64,000 bases of DNA, taken from Heligmosomoides polygyrus polygyrus (lineage: Eukaryota; Nematoda; Chromadorea; Rhabditida; Heligmosomidae). The position numbers were made by a program, and so were the translations under genes. Positions 57,727 through 64,000 of the stretch are shown piece after piece (within the stretch, counting starts at the first letter, position 1; every line of letters begins with the position of its first letter). Where the stretch lies: positions 49,401,139-49,465,138 of the forward strand of contig OX377204.1 in the NCBI GenBank assembly GCA_947396885.1, written 5' to 3'. A model generated the notes under the pieces. It saw only the letters and a list, made by a program, of their open reading frames with translations, had not been told where the DNA came from and did not search any database.

Positions 57727-58055
57727 GACGCCAGAAGGTCAAAGATGCTGTCACATGGGCCGAGTCGTCGAAAACTAGATGGGTTGGCCACGTAATGCAT
57801 TCCCAGAAACCCGCTGGACGAGAGCAGTCACCGAGTGGACTTCGTGGGATGTCAGCAGAACTAGGACGACCACCGGCGCCTTAGTCGGACTTCTTCGCGA
57901 AAGCCATGAACGGATGGCATGACGCTCTTCGTGTCTCTCGAGAGAGGTGGATCCATTGTATTCTGGCAGAGTATTCTGGCACGCGACAGGGAAGAATGGA
58001 GACGTTGCTGGCGCGCACTCGAGCAACTCGATTATCAAAGGAACGACAGATGACA
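57727..58055 (+). pseudogene. RTE C-terminal fragment
   Basis: Pieces RQKVKDAVTWAESSKTRWVG, SDFFAKAMNGWHDALRVSRE and a terminal arginine-rich part match the C-terminus of the RTE at 16008-16964. It has frame breaks and is the opposite strand to that element. Confidence 0.8.
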
Positions 58056-58768
58056 ACATCTTGTCCAGAAGTAGCCTACATATTTAGTCCTGACGAAAAA
58101 CGCTTCTTCTGGACTTTCAGTGAAGTGGAATTGCAATTACTCGCGACGAGCACAGAACTGGGCAATGGAAGGATCTCCTGGATGTCGCTGATCGGACATA
58201 CCTTTTTAAGGTGGTACGAGGGCCCCAGCCCACCAAGTACCATTGATGTTCTTGGATACAAGGTTAGCAGTGGAAATTTAATTTACACCCACTGGGGAAT
58301 AAGCTCTTCTACCATACTCCTAGGAAAACATGTTCAATTCAGAGTCAAAACGATCCATCGCTATGCACGCCTATGAATGGCAGATCCCTCTACCTAACAC
58401 AGAGGCTGCGTTTCGGCCGCTCTCACATTTTGATTTTAAATCGAAGAGAGGAGTGAAGATTCAAGGTCATAGAAACCAGCACAGTGAGCCCTAGCGTGTG
58501 GAACTCGTGCCGATACACCATCACCCTAAGCTAGTAAGTGAGGTGTGGTTGGCGAGTTTATACTGGGTTGTTCGATGATTATAGTCACTGTCGATAACTG
58601 TCGTTTTTTCTTTTTTCTGCCGTTTCTCATAGATGACGTGAACTGTACATATATTTTTATGTACTGCCTGGCTTACGTTACTATAAGCTTTGTTCAAGGT
58701 CAGACGTTGGACTATCTTCTATCAAAAACTAGGCGTCATTAGTAAAAACAAGTTGGTGAAGAATTAAG
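58056..58768. other. unannotated stretch
   Basis: A plus frame from 57906 to 58376 runs out of the RTE fragment; its last 100 codons are unassigned. TACTGGGTTGTTCGATGATT at 58561 may be the left end of the mariner that follows. Confidence 0.35.
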
Positions 58769-59400
58769 TTGAAGATGTACAAACAAGGAGAGCATTATCG
58801 GCATATTTTATTGTTTTACTTCCGAAAGGGCAAAAATGCGGTTCGAGCTCGGAAGTTTGCGGTGAGTACTGCCTTACAACGCCAGTGTCAGCGTTGGTTT
58901 GTTCACTTTGGTTCTGAAAATTTTAATGTGCAAGATGCACTACGTGCTGATAGTACACTCTCTAGGACAAATAAGACAAATAAAGGCGTTAATCGAAACT
59001 GACCAGCATATCGAATCCAACCGTCCTTGCACTGACAACAGTTTGGTTACGTGAACAAACTGGATGTTTTGGTTCCACACGAATTATAGGAAATCCACCT
59101 CACCAAACACATGAACATATGCAAGGGTTCAGTCTAATTTAAGCTGCTTCCAAGAAACCAACTGTTGATTCGAATGTCTACTGTCGTCAACCATCGAAAT
59201 TAAACGAGGAAATCAAGACAAAACGCCCTAAACTGGCCAATCGCGACGGGGTCATCAGGTCACCATTTTTCTTCAAAACTGTAAAGCTTTTGATTTCGAT
59301 CAAGCTGTTAAAAATAAGTTGCACCTGTTGTTCGCTTTTTGAAATCCAGGTTTCTTCGAACATGGACTTTTCAACTTACCGAAAGAGATAAAAGACCATC
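58769..59400 (+). pseudogene. second mariner-like transposase, decayed
   Basis: The N-terminus HYRHILLFYFRKGKNAVRA and ERQCQ-like QRQCQRWFVHFGSENFNVQD match the mariner DNA-binding region. Later pieces, VPHEL with EIHLTKHMNIC and TKRPKLANRDGV, are in other frames. Stops and frameshifts throughout. It is a different lineage from the 3720 element. Confidence 0.78.
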
Positions 59401-61329
59401 ATAACGAAATGGTCAATACATATAATATGTAGGGCGCCGGCTCCTGCGTCACAGCGATTAGCTCCTCCTTGCAGTCCATTTTTGGTTTTCAGACCACGTT
59501 CTGCAGAACGCCTTGAGTGTGGCCGAGATGTCGCGTACGCGTTCTCAGATCGTCACGGCCACCTCAACCACTGCACCTCCCTCACTTCGGCACGGGCAGA
59601 TAACACGGGAAGACGAGGTGCATGCCTGTGGCACAGCCAGTTTCGGTCCAGTTTCCCTTTAGGAGTGTGGAGGGAACCTCAACCACTCTCGTCAGGCCCT
59701 GCCTTGCGTAGGCAAACGCGGGCTGCCAAAGCCCCAAATGTTGCCTCCTTTGGGAGAGTGCTGCGTCCGGCCTAGAGTGGTGGAAACACAGCGGTTGAGG
59801 TGGCCGTCACGATCTTGGCCTTCGGCAAGGAGCGGAGCAACTCGGTACGCAGCGCGCTCGACAAAATCAACCGCAAGCGGACTGCCACGCAGTGACACAA
59901 GAGCTGTGGCACCTGATGACGACCGCTGCGGGCTGCGTGGTCGCGCCAAATGGATTCGGGAGCAGTGGTCGGTCTCCGAATATAACCGATGTGCTTAGGC
60001 GAGTGGCTAATTGCTAATCGTCTCCTAGACTTTACAGGATCTAACGAAGGCAGCAACGCCGAAGCGTTAGCCAAATAGAGGGCGATACCAATTTTGGTCG
60101 ATCAGTCCTGAACCAACCTGATCACATTTGAAGCTAGCAATTTATTTGCCAAGATTTATGGAAAATTGGATGCGGACAATTTCACGACCATTCTACCCAC
60201 AGCAGAGTTCCATCGTCACACAAGCAAGCGCTCAAAACTGCCCGGAATTTTTATTTTTAAACCCTTTGAATTTATCTCGAGCCCCTGAATGACTGCAGAA
60301 GTGCACCATCATATCCATTGTTCGCTGCGAATTCGCTATTTGTAATCCTGCTCAATATCACTACAGCTACAGAAAAATGGGTGGTTCATAAATTCTTTAT
60401 CAATTCCGACAAACAGAAAATAATGACTGAGCAATAATCATGATGACGATAATAACGCGAAAAATCATAAGACCGAAAGATGACTGAGAAGAGTGTGACT
60501 AGAGAGCAAGTGGCTGCGACGAGAACTGAACAAAGCATTTTGGCAACATTTCAACAGAGCATGACCGTAGTGATGTGGCACAAATCGGAGAGGCGACGAG
60601 GCAGCGAATGAGGGGCTCTTAGAGAGCCGTTCAAGTGGGAAACACCGAAGACAGGGGACTGGAGCACGTGGGAGGAGCACAAGGCAACAATGGGTCGCTG
60701 ACCGACCGCGACGTAAGTGAGTGAAGGGTGGTGACCGAGGGTCGCCCAGCGGCCGACCTCAACTGCTGTCCAGAGTTCGAGCGGTCGCTGCACTGCTACG
60801 ACTTGGAGGATGCTCTCGGGAAGTTCAGGAACTGGTAGCGCTTTCGCCTAAACGGAGCGGCTGTATCGGTGAAGAAAACACGAACACGGTGAGCGCTCTC
60901 TCGGAAACGCCGCATCGTCACTGCGCCCTGAAGAGCAACGACTACCTCACTCCACGGGCATCTTCAGCGCGACAGCGACTAATCAATTACTTCGGGCATC
61001 CAGTCATTTCACCCGATTCTCCTTGTTATTACTCACCTCAGACATCTAGGCGTGGAGCTCTTTCCACAGCACAGCTCTACAGGTTACAGTACAGGGGAGG
61101 GGGCGTTCTGCCTGAAAGCGGCGCGGGCAGAGACGCGGGACAGTGCCTGAGAGACAATTAGTGTCGACTCACGCAGTGACACCCACCGCTTCGCGCTCAG
61201 CCAGACAGCCCTCGCCGCGGAGGCGATGCTGACCCAGCCAACCACGGGAGTCTGTAGGTCGACCAGATTTGGTGTGATTACAGTCAATAAAAGGATAGGA
61301 GGCTCAGACGGCTTGCAGTGGAAGTCCAG
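59401..61329. other. unannotated stretch with an inverted repeat
   Basis: ACGGCCACCTCAACC at about 59557 and its complement at about 59796 form an inverted repeat about 240 nt apart. Frames at 59482, 59738, 59772 and 60721 are unassigned; the GC-rich composition may explain their openness. Confidence 0.35.
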
Positions 61330-61685
61330 AAATCGGGATTGAACAATACCATCTCCTATATTAGAATTCCGAGCTCTATCGAATGAGCCAGGAAAGAATC
61401 TTGCCTCAATAGCCCCTAAAGCAATTTTTTTCAAGCGCTGTTTAACTTTCGTTAAATATCAGTTTTTATTTATATCAGAATAAACTACGAGGCATGCTTA
61501 CAGGCTACTGATGTGAACTCTACCATCTCCTGTATTCGGATTTCGTTCTCTATCGAATGAGCTAGAAATTATATCCTGTCTAAATAACTATTAAGGCGGC
61601 TTTTAGGCGTTGTTTATTTTCCTTGAGTTTTCCTCAGTTTTTTTTATATCAGAATTAATTGCGAGGCATGCTTCCAGGCTGAAAT
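61330..61685 (+). repeat. diverged tandem duplication, about 175 bp per unit
   Basis: Two head-to-tail units share ACCATCTCCT(A/G)TATT, TCTATCGAATGAGC, TATATCAGAAT and GAGGCATGCTT(A/C)CAGGCT, with internal indels. Confidence 0.75.
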
Positions 61686-61813
61686 TGAGCGAGGAGTATA
61701 GTTAGATAGACGAGGGACCTTCTAAGAGCACCCCAAATGCTAAATTTTCTTGAAAACGACATTACGGTCCTTCAATGCGTAGAGCATATTCACAGTCTAT
61801 TGCATGATGAAAT

Positions 61814-62013
61814 NNNNNNNNNNNNNNNNNNNNNNNNNNNNNNNNNNNNNNNNNNNNNNNNNNNNNNNNNNNNNNNNNNNNNNNNNNNNNNNNNNNNNNN
61901 NNNNNNNNNNNNNNNNNNNNNNNNNNNNNNNNNNNNNNNNNNNNNNNNNNNNNNNNNNNNNNNNNNNNNNNNNNNNNNNNNNNNNNNNNNNNNNNNNNNN
62001 NNNNNNNNNNNNN
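61814..62013. other. assembly gap of exactly 200 N
   Basis: A run of 200 N. The round size suggests a placeholder, so real distance and continuity across it are unknown. Confidence 0.98.
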
Positions 62014-62139
62014 ATCTTGATGATAAGTCCAGTCGCTTTCTTTTTTAAGGCACAGATCCCCAAGGAGGAATGTCTTTCTTCAGGACGCCCTCTATGTAGT
62101 TTTATAGTTAGTGTTTTTCTTCGACATGCAGTTTCTCAA

Positions 62140-62187
62140 TTACAGTGCGCAAACCATTTGCATCAGCAAATGGTTTGCGCACTGTAA
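62140..62187. repeat. 22-bp perfect hairpin
   Basis: TTACAGTGCGCAAACCATTT begins the left arm. The exact complement follows a 4-nt loop. Confidence 0.9.
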
Positions 62188-62302
62188 CAAAAGAACACTC
62201 AGGCACGAAAAAAATGGTATATGAGAGGGTAAGAGTAGGGCAACAATACCACATAAAGTTTGGTTGAGCGAAGCGCATCATCCCATATAATGAGCCAGAA
62301 AC

Positions 62303-62335
62303 AAAAGAGTCCAAGAACTTTTGACGCACCCTGTA
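62303..62335 (-). repeat. possible mariner-type terminal repeat
   Basis: On the minus strand, CAGGGTGCGTCAAAAGTTCT follows a TA. This resembles a Tc1/mariner end. The partner end is not found and may lie in or beyond the N gap. Confidence 0.45.
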
Positions 62336-63441
62336 TATAGCAGGAGCCCCGCATGCAATACCGCTCAAATTCTTTGCAAAAAAGACGCTTTGCGACGGAC
62401 TAATCCGTCACAAAGTTGCATTGCCACAACTCTTTTCAAAGTTATTTGTTTAAAATCTAATTAACACCATTAGAAGCCCCGTCTCATTTTCTATCCAGCG
62501 ATCTAAACATCATCTAAAACGATTGCGCAGTGACCTAGTTATGAAGCTTTTGCGTCCTCGGCTCCGTTAATTGATTTACGACCCCTCCTAGATCCCCAGT
62601 GGCATGTCCTCAAGGCTTTTCGTTGACGAGATTCATCGAAACTCAGAAATCCTGTATTTTTTTCAGCAGATCTGTATTTTTCCGCATCAAATGTCATTGT
62701 GCTACTAAATAGTGCCAAGTTTGAATAACATAGGCCCGATTTCGCATAAGCACAAACGTGCGCAAACCTAAGATTCAGTTAAGAATTACCCAACTAGTAG
62801 CAACTACAGAAGCCATTATTCTACTACTTTATTGTGGGAGCGATGGTCTTTTTAAAGCGTGTAAAATGGCTTTGATAAATGGAAAGAAATTACTAGATTT
62901 TCTTTTTTTGTAACAAGGATTGGTCCAATCTCAATATGGGGCGTAGGATTTCTCCTATCTTTGAACTTCGGTTGCCCTGTACAGGGCAAGTACGAAAACC
63001 GCGTTTTTTGTGGTCTACAGTAGACCACAAGCACATTCGAATCTAAAAAGAACGAAAAGGTTTTGGGCGTTCAAAGTAGATTTCTATGCGGCCAAAGTTT
63101 GACGAAAACTACAGAAAATTTTGTTTCAGTAGCTTACCTCCTTATGGATGAGTTTATTCGAAAAACCAATTGGACTGCATTTCTCAGCTCATTGTGAGCT
63201 TTCCACAGATGCAATATTGTCCGTGTTCAAAGTGAAAACCATTTTCGCCTCTTCGGCGGCCGAAACAAGTTTGGGGCTGCGCTTCGGCCCGAGTGCGGAC
63301 ACGGCGGCGGGCCGCTCGCTGCCCTTGTGACCTCCCGCGGCACTCGCATCCGGGGTGATCACTGATAGACCGCAGCGCAGGAGGTGTGAATACTGTACAT
63401 AGGCGATATACGACATGTGGAGTGGGTACGACATGTGGAAT
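62336..63441. other. unannotated stretch
   Basis: No gene recognised. A GC-rich patch lies at about 63250-63350, and ACGACATGTGGA is repeated near 63410 and 63428. Confidence 0.35.
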
Positions 63442-64000
63442 TGACGTTATTGGGTGGTTGTGAAGCCTCGAACGAGATTGCCCCTCAGAAGGTTCCAGGA
63501 TTGGAGTAACGATCGTAAGGACGGATATATGGACAGTTGGACAGAGGGACAGACCGCCGGGTTGTTTTTTTTTTGCGTGTGCCAGGATAATTCGCACTGG
63601 TGTGAAGGAAAAAAGATTTTCCTAATGGAAGTAGGGAAAAGCAACAGCATCCAAACCCCATTTGCGAAAGAATTCAAAATTCTTCTGGTCGATGCCTTCG
63701 AAGCTGTATTTCAAGATGGTCTGATTCGTTTGTTATCGATGGAGAGGACGTCCCACTACAGGGGAGGAAGGAGAGACCCGTTCAAGACATGCGCGCTGGA
63801 CTCCCAGCTTTCTACTTCATATACAACTGACAGTGCAAATATCATCGGCACGAAAATCTTCAAAAAGACAGCGCAGACTTTCGTGATTAGATTTGCGTTC
63901 TTCATGGCTCGATATCTCATAAAAAAGAGAATTCCTGGACGGGAAATCCTTGAACGAGGACCAATGCGGACTCCTAACGTTTTGGTTCCCCTCGAAGCCG
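63442..64000 (+). CDS. unassigned reading frame open to the window edge
   Basis: After a TGA just before 63442, one plus-strand frame has no stop for the remaining 559 nt. An ATG at 63625 starts MEVGKSNSIQTPFAKEFKIL. Later parts include TKIFKKTAQTFVIRFAFFMA. At least 125 codons follow that ATG, cut by the window end. It could be an exon, a transposon protein or an open frame by chance. A poly-T run at about 63564-63573 upstream is compatible with a splice acceptor region. No family recognised. Confidence 0.35.

Noticed and set aside
1..64000. CRISPR array, bacterial operon or tRNA genes
   Set aside because: The regular repeats are microsatellites, the genes are spliced, and no cloverleaf with matching A and B boxes was seen.

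Overview
The window looks like nuclear DNA of a parasitic roundworm, most likely a strongylid (hookworm-type) nematode. This rests on spliced genes with mostly 50-100 nt introns, a possible spliced-leader acceptor before a start codon, and a load of RTE and CR1 LINEs, Tc1 and mariner transposons, a Ty3/gypsy element and several MITE-like repeats. The species assignment is inference from TE protein style, not from a search.

One real host gene dominates. A DAAM-type formin on the + strand runs from an ATG at 2899 to a TGA at 56462. I placed 23 exons by matching conserved protein blocks and checking splice sites and codon phase: N-terminal GTPase-binding/FH3 region (2899-45939), short coiled coil (46001-46144), minimal proline-rich FH1 (46202-46334), FH2 actin-nucleating domain (46433-56150) and a C-terminal autoregulatory tail (56326-56462). 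All phases agree except between 33238 and 38839, where one exon of about 94 nt (length 1 modulo 3) is not found. The assembled product would be about 1005 residues, close to vertebrate DAAM1.

The large introns hold most of the mobile DNA. Intron 2 has a 1.24-kb dead mariner and a 5.1-kb hAT-like non-autonomous insertion (8553-13663, perfect 8-bp target duplication) that contains a 3.1-kb imperfect palindrome. Intron 3 has a near-full-length but frameshifted RTE LINE. Intron 4 has a MITE-like pair of inverted repeats, a Tc1 element, a 1.05-kb foldback element inserted in a TACA microsatellite, and a rearranged CR1 LINE. The intron(s) between 33239 and 38838 have an inverted-repeat element, a decayed LINE and a Harbinger-type MITE. 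The intron 39277-45793 has a 4.87-kb Ty3/gypsy element with 484-bp LTRs differing at only two noticed positions. The intron 46556-51748 has a second RTE and an older LINE remnant.

Downstream of the formin (56463-64000) I see only TE fragments (RTE tail, mariner), a tandem duplication, a 200-N assembly gap and one unassigned reading frame that stays open to the right edge. No rRNA, tRNA, CRISPR or operon-like bacterial feature was recognised.
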